A stretch of DNA of 64,000 nucleotides from Paraburkholderia caballeronis (GCF_900104845.1 NZ_FNSR01000003.1:124001-188000), one strand, 5' to 3'. Numbered from the stretch's first letter, positions 1 to 8,664 are shown. A program made the numbers and translations. Notes: a model not told the origin generated them from the letters alone.

Positions 1-987
1 TGGCAGCTCGGCCACGAACTGGTGTTCGCGAAGAACCCGCACTACTTCCAGAAAGGACTGCCGCATCTCGACGGAATGAAGTTCGAGATCGGCCAGGACC
101 CGTCGGTCGCGCTGCTGCGGCTCGAACGCGGCGAAGTGGACATCGCCGGCGACGGCGTGCCGCCCGCGCAGTACCTCCAGTTCCGCGCCGATCCGAAGTA
201 CAAGAGCCTGCTGGTCGTCGGCGCGCAGCTCGAAACGAGCTACCTCACGCTGAAAACGACGCTGCCGCCGTTCGACAACCTGAAGGTGCGCCAGGCGGTC
301 AACATGGCGATCAACAAGGATCACATCATCCGGATCATCAACGGCCGCGCGAAACCCGCGAACCAGATCCTGCCGCCGGGCATGCCGGCCTACGACACGA
401 CGTTCAAGGGCTACGCCTACGATCCCGCCGCCGCGAAGAAGCTGCTCGCGGAAGCCGGCCATCCGAACGGCTTCGACACCGAGCTGTACGTGATGAACAC
501 CGACCCGCAGCCGCGCATCGCGCAGGCGATCCAGCAGGATCTCGCGCAGGTCGGCATCCGCGCGCAGATCAAGTCGCTCGAACAGAGCAACATCATCGCG
601 GCCGGCGGCACGAAGGACAAGGCGCCGATGATCTGGTCGGGCGGCATGGGCTGGCTCGCGGACTTCCCCGATCCGTCCGACTTCTACGGCCCGATCCTCA
701 GTTGTTCGAGCGCGACGCCGGGCGGCTGGAACTGGCCGCTCTACTGCAACAAGGCGCTCGACGCCGAAGCGACCGCAGCGGACAGCCTCGTGAAGCCCGA
801 ACAGCGCGCCGAACGGCTCGCGAAGTGGACCAGCATCTACCGGCAGGCGATGGCCGACGCGCCGTGGGCGCCGGTGTTCAACGAGGCGCGCATCACCGTG
901 CGCTCGCCGCGAATGGGCGGCGACGACGCGCTGTACGTCGACCCGGTCCACTACCCCGTCAACTACGACTTCATCTGGGTGAAGTAA
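1..987 (+). CDS. Peptide/nickel-type ABC transporter substrate-binding protein, 3' part only
   Basis: The reading frame is open from the first base, so the N-terminus, including any signal peptide, lies upstream of the window. The visible 328 residues match the C-terminal two thirds of SBP_bac_5 (DppA/OppA-type) periplasmic binding proteins. Typical stretches are KNPHYF, VRQAVNMAINKD and the late WLADFPDPSDF segment. The protein would capture a solute in the periplasm and hand it to an inner-membrane permease. The stop codon touches the ATG of the formamidase gene, and the ATPase follows, so the three are one operon. The permease genes are not visible and presumably lie upstream. The ligand may be a peptide-like or amide compound, but this is inferred only from the enzymes around it. 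Confidence 0.9.
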   Translation, partial: WQLGHELVFAKNPHYFQKGLPHLDGMKFEIGQDPSVALLRLERGEVDIAGDGVPPAQYLQFRADPKYKSLLVVGAQLETSYLTLKTTLPPFDNLKVRQAVNMAINKDHIIRIINGRAKPANQILPPGMPAYDTTFKGYAYDPAAAKKLLAEAGHPNGFDTELYVMNTDPQPRIAQAIQQDLAQVGIRAQIKSLEQSNIIAAGGTKDKAPMIWSGGMGWLADFPDPSDFYGPILSCSSATPGGWNWPLYCNKALDAEATAADSLVKPEQRAERLAKWTSIYRQAMADAPWAPVFNEARITVRSPRMGGDDALYVDPVHYPVNYDFIWVK

Positions 988-1935
988 ATGTGCCAGCACT
1001 GCCCGATCAAGACGATTCACGGCCTGCAGCATCACTACGGCTGGGACAACAGCTTCGCGCCGGTGCTGCACGCGGCGCCCGGCGAACGGCTGGAGTTCGA
1101 CTGCCGCGATTCGAGCAACGGCCACTTCACGCGCGACTCCGTGGTGGGCGACGTGGTGTCGATGCCGTTCGACCGGATCAATCCGGTCAGCGGCCCGGTG
1201 TACGTCGACGGCGCGCAGCCCGGCGACGCGTTGCAGGTGACGATCGAACGTTTCGAGCCGGGCGGCTTCGGCTGGACCGCGAACATTCCCGGCTTCGGGC
1301 TGCTCGCGGACCAGTTCACCGAGCCGGCGCTCGCGCTGTGGAACTACGATAGCGCGAGCCTCGCGCCGGCCGCGTTCGGCCAGTTCGCGAAGGTGCCGCT
1401 GAAGCCGTTCGCGGGCACGATCGGCGTCGCGCCGGCCGAGCCGGGGCTGCATTCGGTCGTGCCGCCGCGCCGGGTCGGCGGCAACCTGGACATCCGCGAT
1501 CTGGCGGCCGGCACGACGCTGTGGCTGCCGGTCGAGGTGGACGGCGCGCTGTTCTCGATCGGCGACACGCATGCGGCGCAGGGCGACGGCGAGGTCTGCG
1601 GCACCGCGATCGAGAGCGCGATGAAGGTCGTCGTCAAGCTCGATCTGGTGAAGGGCGCCGCGCTCGCGGCCCCGCGCTTCAGCACGCCGGGGCCGGTCAC
1701 GCGGCACCTGGACGGCGCCGGTTACGAAGTCGCGACCGGCATCGGCCCCGATCTCATGCAGGCCGCGCGCGACGCGGTGAGCCGCACGGTGGACTGGCTG
1801 TGCGCGACGCACCACATGCCCGCCGAACAGGCGTACATGCTGTGCTCGGTTTGCGGCGATCTGCGCATCAGCGAGATCGTCGATCAGCCGAACTGGGTCG
1901 TGTCGTTCTACTTTCCGAAGATCGTGTTCGCATGA
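988..1935 (+). CDS. fmdA: Formamidase/acetamidase family amidohydrolase
   Basis: A 315-residue protein of the FmdA/AmdA family, whose members hydrolyse formamide or acetamide to ammonia and the acid. Family hallmarks are HHYGWDNSFAPVL near the N-terminus, the GDVVSMPF stretch and the central SIGDTHAAQGDGEVCGTA segment. The length is normal for the shorter bacterial formamidases. The ATG follows the previous stop directly, and the end overlaps the ATPase start by four bases (ATGA), so it is translationally coupled inside an ABC transporter operon. It may process either the imported compound or an amide released later in the pathway. The exact amide is unknown, and the symbol is given at family level. 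Confidence 0.88.
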   Translation: MCQHCPIKTIHGLQHHYGWDNSFAPVLHAAPGERLEFDCRDSSNGHFTRDSVVGDVVSMPFDRINPVSGPVYVDGAQPGDALQVTIERFEPGGFGWTANIPGFGLLADQFTEPALALWNYDSASLAPAAFGQFAKVPLKPFAGTIGVAPAEPGLHSVVPPRRVGGNLDIRDLAAGTTLWLPVEVDGALFSIGDTHAAQGDGEVCGTAIESAMKVVVKLDLVKGAALAAPRFSTPGPVTRHLDGAGYEVATGIGPDLMQAARDAVSRTVDWLCATHHMPAEQAYMLCSVCGDLRISEIVDQPNWVVSFYFPKIVFA

Positions 1936-3695
1936 AGCCGTCCACGCTCCCCGCCGCGTCGCCGGTGTTGCAGGTCGAGCGGTTGTCGGTCGAGGTCGGC
2001 AGCGGCGAGCGCGCGCGTCGGCTCGTCGGCGACATCGGCTTTGCGCTGCACGCGGGCAAGACGCTGTGTCTCGCCGGCGAGTCCGGCAGCGGCAAATCGA
2101 TCACGTCGCTCGCGATCATGGGCCTGCTGCCGAACGCCGCGCGCGTCGCGGGCGGCTCGATCCGGTTCGACGGCCGCGAGCTGACGTCGCTCGCGGCCGC
2201 CGACATGGAGACGATCCGCGGCAAGCACATCGCGATGATCTTCCAGGAGCCGATGACGTCGCTGAACCCGCTGATGACGGTCGGCCAGCAACTGGACGAA
2301 ACGCTGCGCCGCCACGCGTCGCTCGACCGCCGCGCCGCGCGCCAGGCGAGCCTCGCGATGCTCGACGCGGTGCATATGACGCAGGCCGCGCGCCGGCTTG
2401 ACCAGTATCCGCACGAACTGTCCGGCGGGATGCGGCAGCGCGTGATGATCGCGATGGCGATGCTGTGCAAGCCGCGCGTGCTGATCGCCGACGAGCCGAC
2501 CACGGCGCTCGACGTGACGGTGCAGGCGCAGATCCTCGAACTGATGCGCGAACTGCAGCGCGAGTTCGGCACGGCGATGCTGCTGATCACGCACGACATG
2601 GGCGTCGTCGCCGAAATGGCGGACGACATCGCGGTGATGCAGAACGGCGCGATCCAGGAGCATGCGGACGCGCGGCGGCTCTTCACGATGCCGCAGCATC
2701 CGTACACGCAGAAGCTGCTGGCCGCCGTGGCCGTGCCGGGCTCGGCGCCGCCGCCCGAATCGCGCGCGGCCGAGCCGGTGATCCTGCGCGTCGAGCATCT
2801 GAACGTGCGTTTTCCGCTGCGCGTCGACGGGCTGCGCACGCCGCAATACGTGCACGCGGTCGAGGACGTCAGCTTCGAGCTGCGCCGCGAGGAAACGCTC
2901 GGCCTCGTCGGCGAGAGCGGCTGCGGCAAGTCGACGACCGGCAAGGCGCTGATCAGCATGGTCGCGTACGAAGGCAGCGTGAACCTGCTCGGCCGCGAAC
3001 TGAACGGCTGCTCGGGCGACGCGTTGCGCGCGGCGCGGCGCGACGTGCAGATGATCTTCCAGGACCCGTATGCGTCGCTCAATCCGCGCAAGACGGTGCT
3101 CGACCTGGTCGGCGAGCCGCTGCTGATCCATCAGCGCACGCCGCTCGCGCAGCGGACCGAACGCGTCGCGGAACTGCTGGGCCAGGTGGGGCTGCCCGCC
3201 GACGCGATGCGCCGTTATCCGCATCAGTTCTCGGGCGGGCAGCGTCAGCGGATCTGCATCGCGCGCGCGTTGAGCCTGAATCCGAAGATCATCGTCGCGG
3301 ACGAATCGGTCGCCGCGCTCGACGTGTCGATTCGCGCGCAGGTGCTCGAACTGTTCGAGCAGTTGCAGCGCGAGCATCGGATCAGCTACGTGTTCGTGTC
3401 GCACGACATGTCGGTGATCGAGCGCGTGTGCCACCGCGTGGCGGTGATGTACTGCGGGCGGATCGTCGAGATCGGGCGGCGCGACCGCGTGCTGAACCAG
3501 CCGCAGCATCCGTACACGCGCCGGCTGCTCGAAGCGGTGCCGGTGCCGGACGTCGATCGCAAACGGGACTTCAAGGCGCTGCTGAAGGACATCGAGCGGC
3601 ATAGCCCGATTCATCCGAAGGGCTTCGTGCCGGAACCGCTGCGGTTCGACGAGGTCGCCGACGATCACTTCGTCGCGGTTCGGGAAATGGCTTGA
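1932..3695 (+). CDS. Dipeptide/oligopeptide-type ABC transporter, double ATPase
   Basis: A 587-residue protein with two fused nucleotide-binding domains, equivalent to DppD plus DppF. The first half has Walker A GESGSGKS, signature LSGGMRQR and Walker B ending ADEP. The second half has GESGCGKS, signature FSGGQRQR and ADES. Each half ends with the QHPYT(Q/R)KLL-like segment typical of oligopeptide transporter ATPases. The ATG at 1932 was chosen because it overlaps the formamidase stop by four bases; the frame is open further upstream only as a shadow of that gene. It would energise import for the binding protein at the start of the window. The cognate permeases are not in view. Confidence 0.93.
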   Translation: MKPSTLPAASPVLQVERLSVEVGSGERARRLVGDIGFALHAGKTLCLAGESGSGKSITSLAIMGLLPNAARVAGGSIRFDGRELTSLAAADMETIRGKHIAMIFQEPMTSLNPLMTVGQQLDETLRRHASLDRRAARQASLAMLDAVHMTQAARRLDQYPHELSGGMRQRVMIAMAMLCKPRVLIADEPTTALDVTVQAQILELMRELQREFGTAMLLITHDMGVVAEMADDIAVMQNGAIQEHADARRLFTMPQHPYTQKLLAAVAVPGSAPPPESRAAEPVILRVEHLNVRFPLRVDGLRTPQYVHAVEDVSFELRREETLGLVGESGCGKSTTGKALISMVAYEGSVNLLGRELNGCSGDALRAARRDVQMIFQDPYASLNPRKTVLDLVGEPLLIHQRTPLAQRTERVAELLGQVGLPADAMRRYPHQFSGGQRQRICIARALSLNPKIIVADESVAALDVSIRAQVLELFEQLQREHRISYVFVSHDMSVIERVCHRVAVMYCGRIVEIGRRDRVLNQPQHPYTRRLLEAVPVPDVDRKRDFKALLKDIERHSPIHPKGFVPEPLRFDEVADDHFVAVREMA

Positions 3696-3853
3696 GGGTG
3701 GTGGTCAGCGGCGGGCGGGCTATTGACGAGCGCAGCGCATGGGACCGCTCACGCGAATTTCAGGCGAAGCTCGCTGGGCTGCCGCGATGGACAGGCTCAA
3801 GGTCGCGTCGGGCTGCCGTTGTGCAGCCCGGGTGTCATGAGCGGCGCTCAACC

Positions 3854-4528
3854 TCAGCGCGCCACCCGATCGAGATAATGCTGGGCCGCGCGCGTCACAT
3901 GCCGCTCGGCCAGCAGCGCCGCCAGCGTCGCATCGCCTGACTGCACCGCGCGCAGGATCGCGGCGTGTTCGTTCCACGTGGTGCGCACCTCGTCGTCGCT
4001 CGCGTTGACGAACAGCATCCGCGTGCGGTCGCGCAGCGAGCGCATCAGATCGGACAACACCGAATTCGCACCCGCCGCATACAGCAGGTCGTGAAAACGC
4101 GCGTTCAGTTCGAGCAGCCCCGCCGTTTCGCCGTCCTCGACCTTCGTGTTGCCTTCCTGCAGCACCTGTTCGATCTGCGCGACGAGTTCCGGCGAGCAAT
4201 GCTCGGCCGCGAGCCGCGCGTTCAACCCTTCCAGCGTCGCCCGGATCTGCACCATCTCGCGCGCGACCGACGGGTCCAGCGACGCAACCACCGCGCCGTG
4301 GCGCGGCCGCACTTCGACCAGCCCTTCCGCCGCCAGCGCGCGCAGCGCCTCGCGCACCGGCACGCGCGACACGTCGAGTTCCTCCGCGATGCGGCCTTCG
4401 ATCAGGCGGTCGCCGGGCGCATAGGCGCCCGACGTGATGGACTGGCGCAACCGGGCGATCACCAGTTCCGACAACTGCTTGTGCATGATCGGCTCGCGCG
4501 CGCCTGTTCCGGTGGCTCCCAGCTCCAT
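3854..4528 (-). CDS. GntR family transcriptional regulator, FCD (FadR-like) subgroup
   Basis: A 224-residue regulator. The N-terminal winged helix (about residues 18-85) contains GDRLIEGRIAEELDVSRVPV and EALRALAAEGLVEVRPRHGA. The remainder is an all-helical FCD ligand-binding domain with the expected metal/ligand residues (the LNARFHDLL and WNEHAAIL helices). The start at 4528 is supported by GGAG seven bases upstream. A copy of the GTATAC-type dyad lies 68 bp upstream at 4596-4608, as expected for autoregulation. The same dyad precedes six other transcription units up to 16.7 kb, so this is the best candidate for the regulator of the whole catabolic island. Its inducer is unknown. Confidence 0.93.
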   Translation of the reverse strand: MELGATGTGAREPIMHKQLSELVIARLRQSITSGAYAPGDRLIEGRIAEELDVSRVPVREALRALAAEGLVEVRPRHGAVVASLDPSVAREMVQIRATLEGLNARLAAEHCSPELVAQIEQVLQEGNTKVEDGETAGLLELNARFHDLLYAAGANSVLSDLMRSLRDRTRMLFVNASDDEVRTTWNEHAAILRAVQSGDATLAALLAERHVTRAAQHYLDRVAR

Positions 4529-4595
4529 ATTCGATCTCCAGTCTGACAGTGGCCCTACTCCCCGGGCACAATTCTAGCTCACGCCCCTGGATTTC

Positions 4596-4608
4596 GTAGA
4601 CTGTACAC
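4596..4608. promoter_or_regulatory. Island operator copy 1 (GTAGACtGTACAC)
   Basis: Two six-base half-sites around one central base, matching the GTATAC-N-GTATAC pattern at 10 of the 12 half-site positions. It lies 68 bp upstream of the GntR gene and is probably an autoregulatory site. Confidence 0.6.
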
Positions 4609-4680
4609 ACGATACCGCACCGCGATCTGCGTCGGATCACGGAAGTTCGGGTCGACCGGAGCCAAAACCGAAGCGCGCGA

Positions 4681-5652
4681 TCAGCGCGCGACCGACGCCA
4701 TGAACCGCAGGATCTCGCCGCCGAGATACGCTTCGCCGGAATTGAAGTGCGCGACGATCGACGTATGGTTGTGGCCGCGCATCTGGATGAAGCGCGGCGG
4801 CACGCCGCGATGACGCAGCACGTCGACGAAGAACTGCGCGCCGTAACGGTCGAGAAAGCGGTTTTCGAATTCGGCGACCGCGATCAGCAGCGGCACGTCC
4901 GAGCGTGCCGCGTGGGTCAGCGGCGAGCGCGCCGCGTACAGCGCGCCGTCGTCGCCGAAATACGCGCGTACCGGCCCCGCGTTGGGATTGCGCGGATCGA
5001 CGTCGGCGAACAGCCGCGCGCTGATGAGCACGAGCCCGGCGATGTCGCTCTGCGCGACGCGCGCGGCCAGCGCCGGATCGAACAGGCACGCGGCCGCGTG
5101 CGCGCCGCCCGCCGAATGGCCGATCAGAAAGATCCGCGACGGGTCGATGCGCCAGGCCTGCGCGTGGCTCCGCACGTAGGCAATCGCATCCGCAACGTCC
5201 TCCGCGCCGCCCGGATACGGCGCTTCGTCGGCCAGCCGGTATTCGACGTTCAGCGCGACGACGCCCTGATTCGCGAACCAGTGGCACACGTTGTCGTAGA
5301 TTTCGCCGTTGACGCTCTTGCTGCCCCGCACGAACGCGCCGCCGTGCACGAACAGCACCGCATCGCGCAGACCGTCCGCACGGGCTCCGGCATTGGCCGC
5401 ATCGGCGACACCATCGGCCGGCTCGAACAGGTCGAGCGTCTGACGCGGACTCGCGCCGTAAGCGAGATCGCGCCGCACGCCCGCTTCGTTGCGCGGCGCG
5501 GCCGCGACGAGCGGCGTATAACAGTCGATCACGATCTTGCGATGGCCGACGATGTCGTCGTTCCAGCGCGGCCCGAGTTCGAGCAGCAACCGCCGCTGCG
5601 CTTCCGGCAACGAGCCGAACGGCTCGCGGGTGACCTTCGCGGCATTCACCAT
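4681..5652 (-). CDS. Alpha/beta hydrolase (esterase/arylformamidase-like)
   Basis: A 323-residue serine hydrolase of the alpha/beta fold. HGGAF at residues 103-107 forms the oxyanion hole, GHSAGG at 179-184 carries nucleophile Ser180, and GHNHTS supplies the likely catalytic His296. The arrangement resembles hormone-sensitive-lipase-type esterases and kynurenine formamidases, which cleave esters or N-formyl amides. The start at 5652 overlaps the end of the ferredoxin gene by seven bases; longer frames upstream are shadows. It is the last gene of a four-gene minus-strand operon with two ferredoxins and a small protein. Together with formamidase and amidase it suggests hydrolytic steps on amide or formyl intermediates. 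No signal peptide is seen, so it should be cytoplasmic. Confidence 0.85.
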   Translation of the reverse strand: MVNAAKVTREPFGSLPEAQRRLLLELGPRWNDDIVGHRKIVIDCYTPLVAAAPRNEAGVRRDLAYGASPRQTLDLFEPADGVADAANAGARADGLRDAVLFVHGGAFVRGSKSVNGEIYDNVCHWFANQGVVALNVEYRLADEAPYPGGAEDVADAIAYVRSHAQAWRIDPSRIFLIGHSAGGAHAAACLFDPALAARVAQSDIAGLVLISARLFADVDPRNPNAGPVRAYFGDDGALYAARSPLTHAARSDVPLLIAVAEFENRFLDRYGAQFFVDVLRHRGVPPRFIQMRGHNHTSIVAHFNSGEAYLGGEILRFMASVAR

Positions 5653-5924
5653 GACACGCTCACATTCCCGTTGACGAAGGTCTGGCAGGCCATCCGGTAG
5701 CCGGCCGCGAGTTCGTCGGCGCTCAGGTGACGCCGCTCCTTCTGCTTGATGTCGTCGGTATTCTCGCGGCCCTGCTCCACCTTGCACTTGCAGGTGCCGC
5801 AAAGGCCGCCGCCGCATTTGAACGGAATGCCGCCCTGCTCGCGCAGCGACACGCGCAACAGGTTGCTGTTCGGCTGCGCATCGACGGTCTTGCCGCCGTT
5901 GCTCAAAAAAGTAATCTGGATCAT
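5646..5924 (-). CDS. 2Fe-2S ferredoxin (plant/adrenodoxin-like fold)
   Basis: A 92-residue ferredoxin with the cluster motif CGGGLCGTC followed by a fourth cysteine in YRMACQ. This is the classical C-x4-C-x2-C...C arrangement of [2Fe-2S] ferredoxins. It would carry electrons from a reductase to an oxygenase in the cytoplasm. It sits between the unrecognised small protein (26 bp upstream) and the hydrolase (7 bp overlap). The likely electron donor is the flavin reductase at 10457-11497, and the likely acceptor is the diiron enzyme at 13574-14305; both links are inferred from shared operator sites. Confidence 0.9.
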   Translation of the reverse strand: MIQITFLSNGGKTVDAQPNSNLLRVSLREQGGIPFKCGGGLCGTCKCKVEQGRENTDDIKQKERRHLSADELAAGYRMACQTFVNGNVSVSW

Positions 5925-5950
5925 CGATCAGTCTGTGAGTCGAAAGCCGT

Positions 5951-6262
5951 TTACTGCGCATGCGCCGCTGGGCGACGCACGACACGCGCGTCCGTGTGGC
6001 CGTGGCCGGCCAGGTCCTGGATCGAACGCAACGCGTCGGGCACGCTGGAGAAATGCTCGAAGAACTTCGTCGGCACGAGGTTCACGGTCGTCGGCGAGTC
6101 GTCGTCGACGATCTTCACTTTCGCGTCGCCGCGAATCGCCGCGACGACGAACACTGCGACGTGACGCTCCCCGTAGAAATAATCGTGGACCTCGACCGGC
6201 TCGATGCCGTCCGTCGCCTCGCTGCGGTACTGCCCAGGCTTGCTGGTGAGAATGATGTACAT
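5951..6262 (-). CDS. Small protein of unknown function between two ferredoxin genes
   Basis: A 103-residue soluble protein that I do not recognise. It has no signal peptide, membrane segment or cysteine cluster. It begins MYIILTSKPGQYRSEA and has a central alternating beta-like stretch (HVAVFVVAAIRGDAKVKIVD), then a possible amphipathic helix (about residues 65-87) and a polar tail. It is translated from an ATG with GGA upstream and lies within 30 bp of a ferredoxin gene on each side, so it belongs to that operon. A role as an accessory or effector subunit of the oxygenase system is possible from position alone. Confidence 0.75.
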   Translation of the reverse strand: MYIILTSKPGQYRSEATDGIEPVEVHDYFYGERHVAVFVVAAIRGDAKVKIVDDDSPTTVNLVPTKFFEHFSSVPDALRSIQDLAGHGHTDARVVRRPAAHAQ

Positions 6263-6290
6263 GGTTTTTTCCGGGTCGTGCGGAACGGAT

Positions 6291-6599
6291 TCAGGACGCA
6301 GCCGGCGGATCGTCCTGCGCGAGTTCGATGTCGTGCTGGATCCACAACTGGCACGCGAGCCGGTAGCCGGCGTCGAGCCGCTCGCCTAGCTGCTTCTTTT
6401 CCTTCCAGTTCGGCGGCGGCAGATGCTCGCCGCCTGCAATCACGACACACGCGCATCGCGAACACTTGCCCATCCCGCACTCGTAGCGCAGGTGCGGAAA
6501 CGGAAACTGCCTGATGCCCGCGCGCACGACCAGGTTGGTGTTTTCCTTGACCGCCTCCCGATACACCTCGCCGTTCTTGCGGAACACGACGACTGGCAT
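6291..6599 (-). CDS. 2Fe-2S ferredoxin, second copy
   Basis: A 102-residue ferredoxin with cluster motif CGMGKCSRC and the fourth cysteine in YRLACQL. The start at 6599 (MPVVVFRKNG) has a strong GGAGGA six to ten bases upstream; the frame extends further upstream without such a site. It is the first gene of the minus-strand operon ferredoxin, small protein, ferredoxin, hydrolase, and follows an operator-like GTATAC element at 6682. Two different ferredoxins in one operon may serve two redox partners, or one may be structural; this cannot be settled from sequence. Confidence 0.9.
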   Translation of the reverse strand: MPVVVFRKNGEVYREAVKENTNLVVRAGIRQFPFPHLRYECGMGKCSRCACVVIAGGEHLPPPNWKEKKQLGERLDAGYRLACQLWIQHDIELAQDDPPAAS

Positions 6600-6674
6600 G
6601 AACTCTTCCTCCGTGCTGACTTTGAGCCCGCGATCCAAAGCGGCGCGGTATGGGCGAACAGTGTAACTCATTCG

Positions 6675-6695
6675 GAACATTGTATACCATTACAA
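6675..6695. promoter_or_regulatory. Island operator copy 2 (GTATAC core, weaker dyad)
   Basis: GTATAC at 6682-6687 lies inside an inverted repeat TTGTA-N6-TACAA (6680-6695), 76 bp upstream of the ferredoxin start. It is less symmetric than the other copies, but its position fits control of the minus-strand ferredoxin operon. Confidence 0.5.
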
Positions 6696-6776
6696 AAAAT
6701 AAACGGCGAAGACTACCTCGGATACACCGTGCTGAAAGGGTTCCACTGGGCAAGCTTTTCTATCGAAAGGCAAATA

Positions 6777-6791
6777 AGTATACCGTATACT
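6777..6791. promoter_or_regulatory. Island operator copy 3, perfect dyad AGTATACcGTATACT
   Basis: A 15-bp perfect inverted repeat around a single central C. It lies about 60 bp upstream of the ornithine cyclodeaminase-family gene and about 90 bp from copy 2, so the divergent promoters are each served by a copy. This is the clearest copy and gives the consensus GTATAC-N-GTATAC. Confidence 0.7.
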
Positions 6792-6849
6792 CTATAGAGT
6801 CTATGGGCACAGATTCCCATCCCGCCTCGAAAACCCAAAGGAGAACCCG

Positions 6850-7776
6850 ATGATTCATCTGACCGACCAGCAGATCGACGCGCTGATCGATTTCGGCCCC
6901 GCGATTCCCGTCCTCGAAGACGCATTCCGCCAGTTGGGCCGCGGCAACGCGGCGGTCCAGCGCCGCGTCCGCACGGAAGCGGGCGCGACGAAACTCTCGA
7001 CGCTCGGCGCGGTGCTGCCGGGCGCGGACGTCGCGGGCGCGAAGGTCTACACGACGCTGCGCGGCCAGTTCAGCTTCGCGATCATCCTGTTCCGTGCATC
7101 GGACGGCCAGCTACTCGCGACGCTCGACGCCAACGCGATCACCCGTCTGCGCACGGCGGCCACGACGACGATCGCGGTGCGCGCGCTCGCGAAACCCGGC
7201 GCGCGCACCGCGGCCATCTTCGGCACCGGCGTCCAGGGCCGCGCGCATGCGCACGCGCTCGCGCAGTTCACGGATCTGAAAGCGTTTCGCATCGTCGGCA
7301 TCGAGGGGGCGGCCGCGCTCGCGGACGAACTGAATGCGGCCTACGGCGCGCGCGGCGTGGAGGCCCGCGAGTTCGACGCGGCCGGCGCGATCGACGGCGC
7401 GGACGTCATCGTGACCGCGACGCGCGCCACCGGCCCGCTGTTCGACGGCAGCCGCGTGACGCCCGGCGCGCTGATCGCCGCGATCGGATCGAGCCTGCCG
7501 CATACGCGCGAACTTGACGACACGACCGTCGCGCGGGCAGCGCGGATCGTCGTCGAACTGACCGATCAGGCGAGAGAGGAAGCAGGCGACCTGCTGCTCG
7601 CGGCGCCGGGAATCGTCGACTGGAACGACGTCGTCGAACTCGGCGCGGTGCTCGAAGGGAAAGCGCCGGGACGCCGGCGCGACGACGATATCGTGCTCTA
7701 CGAGGCGCTCGGCATCGGCTTGCAGGACGTGGCGGTCGCCGCGCTCGCGTATCGCGCGTTCGTCGCGCGGCAATAA
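6850..7776 (+). CDS. Ornithine cyclodeaminase/mu-crystallin family protein
   Basis: A 308-residue NAD(P)-binding protein. The Rossmann motif GTGVQGRAHA starts near residue 125, Lys65 (in GAKVY) corresponds to the conserved substrate lysine, and RLRTAATT is the usual stretch before the nucleotide domain. Members act as ornithine cyclodeaminases, ketimine or pyrroline-2-carboxylate reductases, or alanine dehydrogenases, so the precise reaction is open. AAAGGAG stands six bases upstream of the ATG. It is transcribed alone and divergently from the ferredoxin operon, under the perfect operator copy. In this pathway it may reduce a cyclic imine or release ammonia from an amino-acid-like product. 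Confidence 0.88.
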   Translation: MIHLTDQQIDALIDFGPAIPVLEDAFRQLGRGNAAVQRRVRTEAGATKLSTLGAVLPGADVAGAKVYTTLRGQFSFAIILFRASDGQLLATLDANAITRLRTAATTTIAVRALAKPGARTAAIFGTGVQGRAHAHALAQFTDLKAFRIVGIEGAAALADELNAAYGARGVEAREFDAAGAIDGADVIVTATRATGPLFDGSRVTPGALIAAIGSSLPHTRELDDTTVARAARIVVELTDQAREEAGDLLLAAPGIVDWNDVVELGAVLEGKAPGRRRDDDIVLYEALGIGLQDVAVAALAYRAFVARQ

Positions 7777-7788
7777 CGCAACGGCGAA

Positions 7789-7819
7789 ACCCGGCGCGGC
7801 TTCACCGCCTGCGCCGGGT
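7789..7819. terminator. Hairpin between convergent genes
   Basis: A perfect nine-base stem (ACCCGGCGC / GCGCCGGGT) with a 13-base loop, starting 12 bases after the cyclodeaminase-family stop. There is no clear T-run, so it is a weak or attenuating terminator candidate. Confidence 0.4.
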
Positions 7820-7908
7820 CGTCCGGATCAACCTGCAACCGAGACTCGCGCCACGCGCAACGCGCAACGCGGCACGCGCCGCCTGACTTCGATCGCAGCC
7901 AACCACCG

Positions 7909-8652
7909 TCATCCCGCTCGCGGACGCCGCACGCCGATCCGCGCCGCGAGCGGCACCAGCGCGGCCACCAGCACGCACAACGCGATGCGCGTCGCGCCGT
8001 CGGTCATCCGGCCGTCGCCGAGCATGTCCAGCATCCGGCGCAGACCGTCGCCGACGTGCGGATCGGCCAGCAGCATCTCGCCGGCGATCCAGCCGAGCAG
8101 CGCCGCGCCGACCTGCACCACGAACGGAAACCGCTGCAACACCGCCAGCATGATCGTGCTGCCGAGCGCGATCACCGGCGCGCCGACGGCCAGACCCGCG
8201 AGCACGATGCCCATGCGCGTACTTGCCGGCAGCGTTTCCGCGACGGCCGCCGTCGCGAGACCGTTGTCGAGGCTCATTGCGAAGTCCGCGAACAGGATCA
8301 GCATGACCGCGCGCCACAGCGCGGTCGCGCCGGCCTGCGCGGAATCGTCGTCCGCGCCGTTCTCGCCGCGCAGCATCTGGACGCCGATCCACACCAGCAG
8401 CAGCGCCGCCGCGACGTGCATGTACGGGATCGCGAGCAGAAAGCCGATCGCACCGACCATCGCGACCCGCAGCACGACGCCGAGCGCCGTGCCGATCCAG
8501 ATGCCCAGCCGGCGCTGCGAGTCGGGAAGCGAGCGGCAGGCCATCGCGATCGCAATCGCGTTGTCGCCGCCCAGCAGCACGTTGATGAAGACGATCTGCA
8601 GCACGGCCAGCGTCTGTTGCGCCGTTTCCGGCGCGAGAAAACCCAACGTCAT
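7909..8652 (-). CDS. TerC/YjbE-like integral membrane protein
   Basis: A 247-residue protein made of about seven hydrophobic helices. Two family signatures are clear: LLGGDNAIAIA near residue 27 and FADFAMSLDN in the second half, the paired acidic motifs in membrane helices of TerC/YjbE proteins. Relatives are linked to metal ion (often manganese) export or handling. It starts 12 bp after the permease gene, so the two are cotranscribed. Its presence in a catabolic island is unusual. It may support metal supply or removal for the diiron enzyme, or assist the permease; both are guesses. Confidence 0.82.
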   Translation of the reverse strand: MTLGFLAPETAQQTLAVLQIVFINVLLGGDNAIAIAMACRSLPDSQRRLGIWIGTALGVVLRVAMVGAIGFLLAIPYMHVAAALLLVWIGVQMLRGENGADDDSAQAGATALWRAVMLILFADFAMSLDNGLATAAVAETLPASTRMGIVLAGLAVGAPVIALGSTIMLAVLQRFPFVVQVGAALLGWIAGEMLLADPHVGDGLRRMLDMLGDGRMTDGATRIALCVLVAALVPLAARIGVRRPRAG

Positions 8653-8664
8653 CGACGGCGCGCC

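Noticed and set aside
6850..7776. Naming the gene ornithine cyclodeaminase outright
   Set aside because: The family includes several reductases and dehydrogenases, and nothing nearby concerns ornithine or proline.
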